A stretch of DNA of 31,963 nucleotides, taken from assembly GCA_003427395.1 (NCBI GenBank), contig BFEA01000233.1:281409-313371 (forward strand). Reading direction: 5' to 3'. The stretch's first letter is position 1. Every line of letters begins with the position of its first letter. This stretch comes from Chara braunii. Taxonomy: Eukaryota; Streptophyta; Charophyceae; Charales; Characeae. Below are positions 18,805 to 30,136 of this stretch, one piece after another. The translations under genes and the position numbers were made by a program. The notes under the pieces are model-generated. The model had not been told where the DNA came from and did no database searches. It saw only the letters and a list, made by a program, of their open reading frames with translations.

Positions 18805-21103
18805 ATGCCGGAGGGTGGTGACGCCGGAAGGGTCCTGACCATCGAGGATCTCATTGCAGCCCTAGATCGATACGAGAGGAACCCGAGTAACGTTCCGAAG
18901 GTTGAGACCTTCCATTTCGATGAGGTATGTGCTCCATAGGCACCACCAGGAAGTGCAGAAGGTTGTGGACGCTGCCCATGGCAGTTGGGCAAGATTCAGG
19001 GAGAACATGCTGCGCAAGTATCGGTTGGGTGATGGGTTGCTTACCATCCAAGATCTTGAGCGGAAGAACAAGGATAACTTTACCACGATAGGGGCCTTCG
19101 TACAAGAGTTTAAGAAGAAGGCGAGGAAAGTTCACGGGATCTCTGAGGAGAGGCAGTGCGCTATCTTTCTGGGACTGCTTACTGGGTCAGAGGCAGCCGA
19201 ACTGACGAGTCATGGAGGAGGCAGCGCAAAGCTTACTTGGGCCACCATCGACAGAGGAGTGGAGGATGGGAGTTTAGACTAGGTAGAGCAGCATCAGATG
19301 TGCTTGCAAAGGAGGAAGAGGAAGGAAAGGGACGCTACTGTATCATGGACCCCAGGAGTAAAAAGGATCGTCACTGATGTACTTGCGGCATTAGGCTATG
19401 GCCAGGATGCCGAGGCGCAGAGAAAGGCTGTAGCCGTGGTCCAAGGCCGAGGGAAAGAGGTGGGGGATGAAGGCGCCAGGCAAGAGGATTACGGTGGGGA
19501 GGAGACGGGGTCGCAAATCCTTACTAAGGCCCAGCGGAAGCAACGCAATTTGTTGCTGGGTGGCCAAGGGTCTGGCAAAGGACAGGCCCCCCAGGCAATT
19601 GCTGCACCACCAGTAGCCGTCGTAGCCGCGCCCATATCGACAGGGCCGGCGCCAATGGGGTCGCCCCCGGCCTGCGGACATTGGGTGCCACATTGTCAAG
19701 CGGCACCCTGGCCCAGCTATAGTCATTGTACCTCGTGCGGAGGGGGCCAAGCCCATACTGGACAGATGGTTCCATTCTCGGGTCCGTCAACAAGCGCAGG
19801 GCCGCCAAGTTTCCCGGCGACGCAAGGCCAATTCACGGGCCAGCCTCCCCCCTCACAGCAAACGTCGCAAGCTAGTGTGGCGGGAGGAGGAGGCCAAGGG
19901 CAAGGGGGGCAGGGCAATGGTGGTCGGGGACAAGGAGGCCGATGGGGTGGCAGACGAGGCCGAAATGGAGGAGGACGTGGCGGCAGATGGAACAACCAAG
20001 GGGGCCAGGGCCAAGGAGACCAAGGTAGTCAGCAAGGAGGCCAAGGGTATGGGAGACCCCGCTTCGACTGGCGGAATGCAACCTGCTGGCATTGTGGTAT
20101 TGTAGGCCACACGATTCGGTTCTGCCAGCAACGGCGGGATGATGAGCTTGCGGGCCTGATTTCCTCTTGTATGGATGGGGATATATACGACAAGTGGGGG
20201 GAGCACATTGACCCCAGGACCCCGGGAGGGATCAGGCAGGAAGCCCTCAGGCGGGCGGCGGCAGGGCCATCGACCGCCCCGGCCATGTTTAGACTCTGGC
20301 AGGAGAGAGAGGACCCCGCCATAAGGATCGAAGAGATCACGGGGGATAGTGAGGAGGTTACGCAACGATTAAAGGTCGGAGCCATAAAGGAAGAGCCGAT
20401 AATTGTCGAGTCAGACGATGAGGAGAGAGAGGATGAAGGGGAGCCAGCCGTAACCACCCTGGAAAAGATGGAGGATTTAATGGAAAAAATAGGGAGGTAC
20501 CAGCGGAAGCTGAAAGAGTTATGTGATGAAGTCCAAGGGTGGAAAGCCGACCTCCCAAAGGTCTTCCTCTATGAGACCGGGCCGGGGCCGGCAGCTGGAC
20601 AGCAGAGTAGCCCCGGGGTTGCCGTGGCGGGGTCTGGCCCCAGGTCAGGGATGATGTTCAGGTCGCCCACCCCGCACGGGCGGGCGCCGCAAGCAACTCA
20701 AGCCAGGAGCCAAAGTAAGGTGGGTCCTAGTCAGCTACCAAGCCAAGCGCCAAGTCAGGCACCCCCACGAAAGAGACCTGAGCCTGAGCGTAGGAAGGAG
20801 GTGATTGAGGTCCAGGAGGAAGAGGAAGAGGATGACGACATGGAGGATGAGAGACTCTGTCAGGAGGAGGATCGGTGGGCGGAGCAGAGAGCGCAGAGGA
20901 AGGAGGCGCAGGAGAGAGCCGAGCCAGGTCTACAGGATGGTGTGCCCAGGAAAAGAAAGTACACCGTTAGGTTGGAGGAGGATTTTGACGTAGAAAGGAT
21001 GGTGGACCGACTCCTTGAAGGTCATAACGACCTTATGAACTTAAAAGATATTATGGCGTCCACACCAAGACTCCGGGAGGAATTGAAAGGGCGATTGTCT
21101 TGA
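18805..21103 (+). pseudogene. Gag of inner element (CCHC nucleocapsid)
   Basis: Gag assembles the particle and binds RNA. The ATG at 18805 starts MPEGGDAGRVLTIEDLIAALD. A one-base shift near 18925 moves to the frame that continues to the end. A capsid-like helical part follows (SWARFRENMLRKYRLGDG, about 18980-19040), a TAG at 19280, a Pro/Gln-rich linker, an RGG/GGQ-rich tract (19880-20060), and a perfect CCHC knuckle, CWHC-x4-H-x4-C, at 20084-20125. After it comes a long acidic tail with a coiled-coil-like LEKMEDLMEKIGRYQRKL (about 20460-20520) and a Glu/Asp run (20810-20850). The frame ends at TGA 21101, after which the same frame runs into protease, so the stop may be decay (CGA to TGA) or a read-through stop. 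About 766 codons, long for a gypsy gag because of the tail. Confidence 0.85.
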
Positions 21104-21940
21104 AGGCTAGTGCCCAACGTGCATTTGAGCGTCGTCCTGGCCAGGGAAGTGGGCTGGACACAAGCGGGGACAAGAATGGACTGGAAGTGTGCGGCATGTG
21201 GATTAGTGGACTTGGTAATAAAAGAGAAGAAGTGTGTGGCAATGATGGATACGGGCCCTGAAATGAATATCATCAGGGAAAGAGATGCGCTCATGCTTGG
21301 GATGGAGATCGACCGTGCAGATCACGGCGTGCTGCACGGGGCTAACTGCAAAGCAGTCTTTTGCGGCACCGCGTCGAACGTGATTATAGACATCGGCAAG
21401 GTGCGAGCGAGGACGTGCTTTTTCATCATGCCAGATGTGGACCATCCCATCCTTCTGGGTAGATCGTTCATGTGCAGAACGGAGACCTTGATCTTCAACA
21501 AGCACGATGGAACGATGATATTGCTCCTGAGTGATCCAGCCTGTGGGAACTACGAAGTTGTCACCTGCCGGAACACGGGGCCAGGGAGCGAGCGGAATAG
21601 GCCTAACCCCGGCTCGTTCACCTATGTGGAATCGGAGAACGAGCGGCGGAGGCTTGCGGAGGAGTCCGAGGAGGAAGGTGGGGCAGAGGTGCTGTCACTA
21701 AGCCTTACAAACGTAAGCAAGGCTATGGAGATCGTGGCGGCACATGAGATGGCGGACCCGGAGGTCATCAAGGCCTTGCGAGAGCATGTTTTGGAATGCC
21801 CGCAGGCAGGAGAGGTGGAACTTATCTATCGGCTTCCCGGAGGAAGAAAGGGGCCTGCAATGGCGCAAGCGCAAACAACAAGCCGGCCTTTTTTAGGGGA
21901 CGGCTCAAGCAGGGCGCCCAAAGGCGGTACAAAACGGTAG
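21104..21940 (+). pseudogene. Retroelement aspartic protease
   Basis: Same frame as gag, directly after TGA 21101. WKCAACGL...KKCVAMMDTGPEMNII carries the catalytic DTG at 21248-21256. The flap region follows, and HPILLGRSFM (about 21445-21475) matches the conserved ILLG of retropepsins. The protease would cut the Gag-Pol polyprotein. The frame stays open to TAG 21938, but by then the downstream pol frame has changed, with a one-base shift near 21900. The C-terminal part (AEVLSLSLTNVSKAMEIVAAHEM...) is a linker toward reverse transcriptase with no motif I recognise. Confidence 0.85.
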
Positions 21941-24900
21941 ATAAGAAGTGCCACCCTGTTCCCGTGCTCGTTACGGAAGATGAAGAGGCATATTACGAGC
22001 GGGAGCGAGGATTGATACGGCGAATGCAAGAGCAGGCCTTGAGGGATCCGTGTCGTATCAATGATGGAATGAAGGAGAGTTAATAGTTGGGGAGCCAGGT
22101 TTTCTCTCGCCTCAGGAAAGGATGCTGATGGTGCAGCTGATGAAGAGAAGGCATCGCGCATACGCCTTTAATGACGACCAGCGACCAGCGTGGGAGGCTG
22201 GATGTGGGCAAGGTCCCGATGATCCGGATCCACACAGTCCCCCATGAGCCCTAGAACTTGAGGGGTGCGCGATACCCAAACCCTTATGAGGAGAAGATGG
22301 TGGTGGATTATCTGGATGGCAAGATGCGCACCCATGTTGCCGGCTACTCTAGTGGTCCGCATGCCTCCCCTTGGTTCTGCTTTATTAAGCCAAACGAGAC
22401 GCTACAGTGGGCACAGGATCTGCAGCGGCTGAACGCAGTAACGGTGCGAGATGCGGGAGGCTTGCCGAACGCAGATGCACTGTCAGAGTCACGCGCGGGG
22501 AGGCCTATAATTTCACTTATAGACCTCTACTCCGGGTATGATCAATTTCCTGTATACCCGCCCGATAGGCCGGTGACGGCGATGCACACGCCAAGGGGGC
22601 TAATCCACATGAATGTGGCTCCTCAGGGTTGGACAAATGCGATGGCGATGGTGTAGAGACATATGATCAGGGCCATGCAAACAGTCAGCCCGCACATCAC
22701 TCAGCCCTACATTGACGACTTGGCGGTTGAAGGGCCAAAAGAGAGAGAGGCGGACAAGGTGCAGCCCGGAGTGAGACGCTTTGTTTGGAGGTATATCCAG
22801 GATCTTGATCAAGTCTTGGGTCTGCTAGAGGAGCACAACCTCAATGCAAGCGGGCCAAAATCCAAGCACTGTATGAGAGAAGCTACCATCTTGGGGTTTG
22901 TCTGCAATGAGGAAGGCCGGAAGCCAGATGTGAAGAAGACAGACAAGATCTTAGAATGGTCGGTGCCTTTCCAGACCATAACGGATGTGAGAAGCTTTCT
23001 TGGCACTTGTGGATTTTGGAGAAGCTTCGTGAAAGACTTCGCCGCCAAGACTGGGCACTTAAGGAAGCTGGTGCGCCAGAACCAAGAGTGGGTTTGGGGC
23101 GAAGACCAAGAAGAAGCGGTAGCCAGGATGAAGGGAGAGTTCAAGGAAGGAGGATTGGTGCTGGGAGCGCCAAATTATGAACGGACTGAAGAAAAGTCAT
23201 TCATCATCGAGACCGACGCTGGGCCAACTGCATTGGGAGGGGTTTTGATCCAGGCAGATGCCAGAGGAAAGGAGAGGCCGCTAAGATTCGAAAGTCGTAC
23301 TCTTAATACGACCGAGAGGAATTACTCTCAGTTCAAGAAGGAGACGCTCGCGGTACTCCATTGCCTAAGGGTCTTCCGGAATTATGTCTTCGACAGGAGA
23401 TTTATATTAAGGGTGGACCCTACGGCACTAGCCTGCTCCTTGAAGAATTATACACCATCTGACCCAACCGTCGCCCGATGGTTGACGTACATTTGGATGT
23501 TTAATTTTGAACTGGAGAGGATCCCAGGGAACAAGAACAGGGCTGACGGCCTGAGCCGCGTCAACTGGGACAGCATGGATCAGGGGTCGATCGAAGACAA
23601 CCCGCCAGTTGACGGGTTCCTGGATCAAGAAGAGGATGTGCAACTCCATATCAACAAATGGGCGCTGCGAGTACCCAGTTGTGTTAGCTATCCCATATGG
23701 ATAGCACCAAGAGGGTATGAGCGGAAGGACGACTTAGTCCTTAAGCCCTTTCAGGAAGAAGATCCGTGGGGAGGCAAGGACACGCAGTGGATGATGAAGT
23801 TGGCACTGGCAGGGACACATGGCTTGGTGGAAGAGGTGAGGACAATAGAGGAAGGGCCTACTCAGGTAGAGGAACATGAGCAGCTAATGGGAGAGATGTA
23901 TCTGCTCACTAATACGCTCCTGCAAGGAGACTTCGACCGGAGAGGCTCGTTTAGTCATGAGGAGGATGAACTCCTGATTCCGGAAAGTAAGGATGACGAG
24001 TTCGAAGAAAGGGAGATTAAGGAGGCATTCCGGGCAGAGGAATACAACGGGATCTATCTTATGCTGGGCCTACTTCTATCCTGTGAGATGAGGGACAGGG
24101 ATGCTAGCGACAAGGCGCAGAAGTTGAGGCACCTCTATGTGGTGAGGGATGGGCATCTGTTTATAAATCGGCAGGTCGGGAACCCCAAGCGGATTGTGTG
24201 GGGAAGGAACTGACAGTTGGACATCATAGCAGCATTGCACGATGGTATAGCAGGAGGGCACAGAGGGATAGGTGCCACATGCGCGAAGATAAGCGAGCTC
24301 TACCATTGGGATGGAATGCTGACGATGGTCATCAAGTACTGCCAATCCTGTGTACCTTGCGAGGAGAGGTCAGCGCAGAGGCCAGAAGAGCCCCTGCACC
24401 CAAGGTTGGAAAGGGAAGTGGGTGCAGTAGTACACCTGGACCTATTGTTTATGCCAGTTGGGGGAAATGGGTGCAATTATATCTTCGATGCTCGGGATAA
24501 CCTCACTGGGTTTGTGGACGGTCGGGCTATCCGGACGAAGACTGGCCCAGTTTTGGCAAATTGCATCGAGGAGTTTTACCTGCGCTATCCTTTCGTTAAG
24601 GAGTTCGTGATGGACCGAGGATCGGAGTTTACTTGCAATGAGGTGCGGACTCTGCTTGCTGGGTATGGGGTAGTAGCCAACTATACTACGGTTGCGCACC
24701 CTCAGGCAAATGCTCCTGTGGAGAGGGGGCACAGTACCATCACGAATCTTTTGGCCAAGTGGACGGAGGGCAAGCCTGGTCAGTGGCCGAAATTCCTGCG
24801 AGCGACTTTTTTCGTGGAGAATATTACGGTGAAGAGGACTACCAAGTATGCGCCAGCCACGCTATGGTATGGGAGGCATGCCACCTTCCCTATAGAAAGC

Positions 24901-25290
24901 TTTATGAAAACGTGGAGGCGCCAGGACTTGGAAGTAAACCTGTCCTTCGAGGAGCTGCTCGATATCCAGGCGCGGCAAGTGGGAGCGGCCGAGGAAAGAT
25001 TGCGAGAGGCTGCTGGTCAGGTAGAGAGAAGTCGCATGGAGGATAAGATGAGGTGGGATCAAATGGCGCGAGTGCGGAAAGAGCCCTTGGCAGTGGGAGA
25101 TAGTGTGCTATTATACGACTCATCCCTGGAAAAGCAGTGGTCACGAAAACTTGACAAAAGATGGTTGGGGCCCTACAGGATTGTGCGATGCGGCGAGTTT
25201 GGGGCGTACCAGATCGAAGAGCTAAACGGCACGGAATGGAAAGATTGGGTATCTGGGACAAGGCTAAAGAAGTTTGTGGCCAGGGAATAG
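21905..25290 (+). pseudogene. Pol: reverse transcriptase, RNase H, integrase
   Basis: The frame is shifted near 21900, 22080 and 22175 (a 7-nt ACCAGCG duplication), then runs from 22258 to 25290 with TAG 22654 and TGA 24211 in frame; another stop is TAG 22252. RT: LIDLYSGYD (Asp at 22522) and YIDD (22708-22719), both catalytic motifs present. RNase H: ETDAGPTALGGVL (Asp 23215), ADGLSR at about 23540. Integrase: HHCC zinc motif (about 24235-24365, CQSC-VPCEE) and the catalytic Asp 24439, Asp 24613 and Glu 24721, the last two separated by 35 residues (DD35E). GPY motif LGPYRIV at about 25170. No chromodomain. Final TAG at 25288 looks genuine. The protein would copy and integrate element DNA; this copy cannot. 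Confidence 0.92.
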
Positions 25291-25507
25291 GTAAAGCCGA
25301 AACCCCTCCCAGTAACAGCGATCCCTCCCAGAATAGACCCTCGTCCTAAGTATTGCATGCCATGATTGAAAGCGAAGAAAAGTTTGAAATGTCTAAAAAT
25401 TGTGTGTATATTTGCTCTGAGGACTGCTGAAACCATATGTTGATCCTGTCGTGTGCTTGTCTGTTTCGTTTCGCCTGATGTGCAGGTCTGACTTCTTGAA
25501 GGCAGCC
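25291..25507 (+). promoter_or_regulatory. Pol-ORF3 spacer with acceptor-like site
   Basis: GTAAAG follows the pol stop directly. A pyrimidine-rich stretch ending TGATGTGCAG (AG at 25484-25485) lies 22 nt before the next ATG at 25508. This looks like a 3' splice site placed to give a spliced mRNA for the downstream frame, as for env genes of retroviruses. Inference from motif and position only. Confidence 0.4.
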
Positions 25508-28342
25508 ATGCAAAGGGGCGGGCGGGGCACGCGGCCACGACAGAGACCTCTCGGGGCATCCGGAGGGGAGGAGCAGCATGGGCCCTTCAGGAGAGAGCTT
25601 ACACCCGTGTTTGATGACGACAATATCGAGCTTTTCCTGGACGCCTACCAAGAGCATGCAGCCCGGAGAGGATGGGACATGTCTGAGAGGGTACGTCATT
25701 TGAGGGGGATTGGGAGGTTCGAGGAGCCCATTGCGCAGATCAGAGAGGAGGCCCTGACGTGGTCTGAGGTAGAGGCAAGGATGCAGAGACTGAGAGCTTC
25801 ACCTTTGGGAAATGATGGGCTGCCTATCCGCTTAGAGGAAGGGAACGTGGAGGAATTCATCCCAGCATACGAACGATATATGAGTGATCAGGGGGTTCCG
25901 AGGGATGAGTGGGTACAGGCGATGCGCCTTTGGACCATAGAGGCGGAGCGTCCACTGGCAAGACAAATCTAGAGGTGGGCACAAGATTGGGAGGATTGTC
26001 GGGCTCAACTCAGGGTGGCGTTTCGGCGACCGGAACCAGAGAGGCCAGAACCAAGGGTTGATAGAAGGCGGCGAAGCAAGAGGTTAAGGGATTTGGAGGC
26101 AAGAGAGCCGGTGATGTCGAGAGGTGGCCGGAAGGCCCTGGCACAACGGGAAGGAGGACAAGCAGGACCGGCTAGGGCGAGGGAGTCCTTCCCTGCTTGT
26201 GGCCTCAGGCAGGTGGAATTCCACCAAGTTACAGAGGGTGACCTACAGGGGCCCTCGCCACAGGCACTAGAGCAGAGGGAGAGCGAGGTACCAGCAGCGC
26301 CTTTCAGGAGTCTGGAGGCCCACTTGGACGCATCCCAGTGGGAGGCCCCTGCAACAGGAGAGAGCCCTACGGACCCATCAGGAGGGGAGCAGACTCGCCT
26401 AGAGCCTGAGGCGGAGCCACTCAGATTGAAGGGGGTAGGTGCGGAAGATGTCATTGTGGTGGAAGGTGACACTCCCCCTGACTCCCCAGCTTGAGCTCAG
26501 ACACGGCGGTCCTGGCCAGAGGGCGTCGCGGAGCCGGACAGCCAGGAGGCCCCAGTACCACCACCAGAGGTCACTATGTCACCCAGGCACGAGGATAAGG
26601 CGAGAGGGCAAGTGGAGGGGTGGAGGACGGAGCCCCGCCTGGTTGTCGACTCACATTTAGTCGCGCACGCAGCCGAGCACCCTGACATTGAGGAGCCCAG
26701 CCTGGTTGGGCTATCATCGGGGCCAGCGGGTACTGAGTTAGAGGAGGGTTTGCAGGCCGCAATTGGGGAAGTCGCAGAAGCAGGCACAGGAAAGGAGCCG
26801 GACAAAGCCGCCCAGGCAAAGCGTGCTAGGGTACGAGCTCGCCTTGAGGAGATACATGAGCGCAGGGACAGGATGGAGGCTGCAGGGATAGCGCCAAGGC
26901 CACTAGTCGCCCCAAAGACAAGTGAAGAGAGGATTGACGAGTTATGGGCCAGATATGAGGGACGGAGAGAGGCAGCTCGCCAGAGGGCACGAGAGGCGGG
27001 CCAAGCGATTGAGGGTGCGGACGAGGCGATAGAGGTCGGGGAGCTAGGTTTTGCCGCCACTAGAAGGGCTATCGAGTGGGTGGACAAGGAGATAAAGCAG
27101 ACATCCATCGAGGCCTTTCAAAGGTACTCCCTGCTTAGTGACGAATTGGCCCTCAGGAAAGACGAGGTGGAACAACTGACTGCCCAACTCGCAGAGGAGA
27201 GGGCCGAGAGCAGGGCCAAACAGGCTCGCTTGGAGGCGAAGGAGGCTGAGTGGGAGGCAAAGCTCAAGGAAATGGCGGCCGCAGTGGAAAGGCTTACCGC
27301 CACCAAAGTGATTGATTGGACTGAGCAGAGCAGGTACGGCATCCAAGGCAAGGAGGTGCAGGGGCTGTTTGGCCAAGAGGAGGCAGCATAGGCATCTCGA
27401 CAAGAGAAGTTGGGGAAGGTATTTCTGGACCCAGCTGAGGCAGAAGCAAGGAAGGAAGCCAACAAGGGAAGCTTTGAATTCAAGGCTCCCACTGAGCTGG
27501 CTTCGCAGCAGGAGGCCGCTACCTCGAAGGGTACTCCTATGGAGGCCTCGACCCAGGAACCCCAACCTACACCAGAAGAAGAGGGGGCGGCAGAGGAGTC
27601 GTTGGCGATTCTTCTGGACGTACAGGAGGGGACTCTCACTGGAGCGGTGGGGTCTCCACAGCTCAAGGCACAAGGGGAGGGGCCATCACGCTTGGACGAG
27701 TTGGTTGCAGCCATGGAAGTGGATACGCCGCCAGAGAGGCCTCAAGGACTGGAGGCCCCAGAGCACGGGCCAAAGTTGGAAGAGTTGAGGGTACAACTGG
27801 GCTCGTGGGCCACTAGGACTGATTCGGGAGGACCGACTACTGAGCAGCGGCAGCAGGAGGCCACGAGCCAGCCTACTAGAGCCATTACCCCCCAGGCTCC
27901 GGGGCCATGAGAGGGGGAGGAGGAAGCCATATTGGAGGTAACCCGCGAGGGCCGGCCACTGAGATTGGATACCCTTGAGTACCAGCCCGAGAGAGAGATG
28001 CAGCGGAGGGAGTCAAGTGCCCAGGGAGTCGAAATTGAAGAACCGTGGCACCTGCCCCAGAGTCATGAAGTGGGCAAGGAGAAGGAAGAGGCGCCCCAGT
28101 CACCAGGGACCCAAAAAAAGAAGAAGAGATTTCAAAGGAAATCTGGGGCTATGTGTTTCTATTTTCTGGACGGAATGCATAGGGCCCTAGACTGTCCTAA
28201 ATTCCTTAAGGACAAGGCTGAGGGGCGGATTACTGAGGAAGGTGGCAAATTGTATGATAGACAGGGTCGAGTGGTAGAGAGGGCTCCAGATGGGGGTCGA
28301 GCCCAGTTGTATAGGCAAAACCAGGAGGAAATGAGCGAGTAA
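25508..28342 (+). pseudogene. Extra gag-like ORF downstream of integrase
   Basis: From ATG 25508 a single frame of 944 codons reaches TAA 28340 without any frameshift, broken only by TAG 25970, TGA 26492, TAG 27389 and TGA 27908. The N-terminus is Arg/Gly-rich. Residues about 35-155 (FDDDNIELFLDAYQEHAARR, EEPIAQIREEAL) resemble the gag core of gypsy elements. The middle is acidic and Pro-rich. Residues about 435-600 are Glu/Arg/Ala-rich helices likely to form coiled coils (RLEEIHERRDRMEAA; ELALRKDEVEQLTAQLAEER). Near the end, C883-x2-F-x4-H891-x4-C896 is a CCHC knuckle whose second Cys is Phe, one base from Cys. There are no signal peptide or membrane segments, so it is not an env glycoprotein. 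It occupies the env position but looks like a second Gag or RNA-binding protein. Alternative: gag of a different, pol-less element abutting this one. Function unknown. Confidence 0.75.
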
Positions 28343-30136
28343 GGGGTTTGTTCGCCTATACGCTAGTAGAAGTGAAGTGTTTTCTGTACATAGAAAGAGT
28401 AAAGTCAAGGGCATAGGGTATCACGAGTCAGATACGTGTATCTTAGGTGTTATGTGCGACAAAGGACCAATGTACAATAAGGTTTTGAGGTTCTTTTCNN
28501 ATTNGGANCTAAAGACTGGGACTTAGNTGTGNGATACTTAGGACACNTAGTTNTATTGCGTTTTGTTTTGAGATCAGAGTCTACCTATAGGTGATGTGAG
28601 AGTCAGTAACACCTAGGGTATGAGCCCATTGGATATGAGAGGGGGGCAGGACATTTGAGAGTTGATGTTGAGATTTGAGAGACATTCTATTGTTGAGTGT
28701 ATAACTGAGCGAGGTCTTGAGACTACCCCCTATGCATGACGATCACTCTCACTCTCACGTGTGGCTTTCCGATGTATGATGATCTGTGTGGGATTTGTGT
28801 GACAAACAACTCATATGTTCATGCCTTGTGAGTGAATGTAAACTGTCTACTCTTCGGTATACTCGTGCGACCTGCCCATGGGCAGATGCTAGGGCCGAGT
28901 ATAAGGAGAGGGAGCGCAGTCTGTCTTGTGAAAGAGGGTTGTAAAAATCCTAAAGGGTCTATGAGTCCTTGGGAATCGAAAGTTTATCATGCCAAATGTT
29001 TAAGAATCTAAGTTGTATTAGGGACCCATAAGATGGCCCCTTGTGTTGTACTGTTGCCATGATTGAATTGTACACTATGAATTATCTGGGAGACTTATCT
29101 TCAAAAAAGGAAAATGTTTTCCACAGGTCATGTGAGAACCCAACTTAAGGAAGAGAGAGATGGCTGACAGACCTATTGAGTGAGACCTCCCCCATAGGGA
29201 GGATGATTAATAGATCTGATGGCATGAAAAGCTGGGTTGGTAAGATGAAAGACTAACGGAAGGAACCAGGTTTTACTGGCCACTCGGTGAAATTTCTTGA
29301 GAATGTCGCAAAAGTGTTTGATTTTGAGAGGTGTCACTTAGATGTGTGACCCTCTCACCTTGATCAGGTTGGAGATCACGGCCTAGTGGGTCTGGCGGTG
29401 CTTTTTGTTTGTGAATGTGGAGAGGTTGCCATGTTTCCTCTATGTTGTCCCATGGGGGACTGGTAAATACCTTTCGTGTGCGACAGGCCTAGGCGCAGTC
29501 TCGCAATAGGCCTGTGTTGTTGCGACGCACCGCCCGGCCGCTCGTGCTAATCTCAAGGCATGCAAGGAAGACCAACCTAAACGGTAAAGTTTTAGCACCA
29601 CTAGCGCGCAACCCCTAGGGATGGCCGCAGGCCGGCACAACCTGGCTGCGGGCCCACGTCTGGCCACGGGGGTAAAGGCTTAAAGGGTGTGGCCGCCCGA
29701 GAAGGTTTTACCCCTGTAGGACGGCCTGGGATAGGGGTCGAGTCGTACGAGTCTTTTTGGGAAGTCCTGATTGAATGCTTATCAGGAAAAAGCCTATCGT
29801 GGCGCAACCTGCGAGGGCACCACCGCTAAAATAACAACGCGGTGGGCCGTAGAACTGGCCTGATCAACCAGACTATGGTGGGCCAAGATGGAGACCTAGC
29901 ACTTCCATACTAGACTGCGGAAGCTGCTGAGAGAGAGTTAAGGACGCGCATAACTATGTGTCTAATTGTGAGGAGTTTCTTGAGAGAAAGGCAAAAAGCC
30001 TTCAAAGGTCTCGGTTAGGGCCCGCGTCCCCAGTTACGACCCTGCTTACCAGGTAAGGGTTGGGGGCACCCAACGAGAGGCCGGCGTTTGTCTAGGACAA
30101 AGTGGCGAGGACGGGTATGAGGGCCTTTTTTGAACT
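28343..30136. other. Non-coding 3' region with scattered ambiguous bases
   Basis: Expected to hold the 3' UTR and 3' LTR of the inner element, but I find no copy of the sequence before 18467. Eight single N bases lie at 28499-28553. Foldbacks: palindrome CTGCCCATGGGCAG (28872-28885), CCTCCC/GGGAGG (29186-29202), and AAGGC/GCCTT near 29990. Purine-rich runs at about 28637, 28909 and 29140 are possible polypurine tracts. No gene is recognised. Confidence 0.4.

Larger units (their letters stand above)
18470..28342 (+). mobile_element. Inner Ty3/gypsy retrotransposon with extra 3' frame
   Basis: Order on the plus strand: primer-binding site, leader, gag, protease, reverse transcriptase, RNase H, integrase, then an additional 944-codon gag-like frame. 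Protease-RT-RH-integrase order defines Ty3/gypsy. There is no chromodomain after the integrase GPY motif. Every frame is broken by stops or shifts, so the copy is dead. The 3' LTR is not identified; a purine-rich run at about 28637-28650 is a weak polypurine-tract candidate. Confidence 0.85.

Noticed and set aside
19723-20457. Long minus-strand open frames under the inner gag
   Set aside because: They are Pro/Ser-rich antisense shadows of the Gly-rich gag; no family motif.
26497-27714. Minus-strand open frames of about 200 codons under ORF3
   Set aside because: Antisense of a biased Glu/Ala/Arg-rich sequence that leaves stop-poor complementary frames.
19280-27910. Non-standard genetic code (TAG/TAA as Gln, as in some green algae)
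   Set aside because: Both TAG and TGA interrupt the same frames, and frameshifts also occur, so decay explains the data better than recoding.
25508-28342. Envelope glycoprotein making the element a retrovirus
   Set aside because: There is no signal peptide, no transmembrane stretch and no Cys-rich ectodomain; features are gag-like instead.
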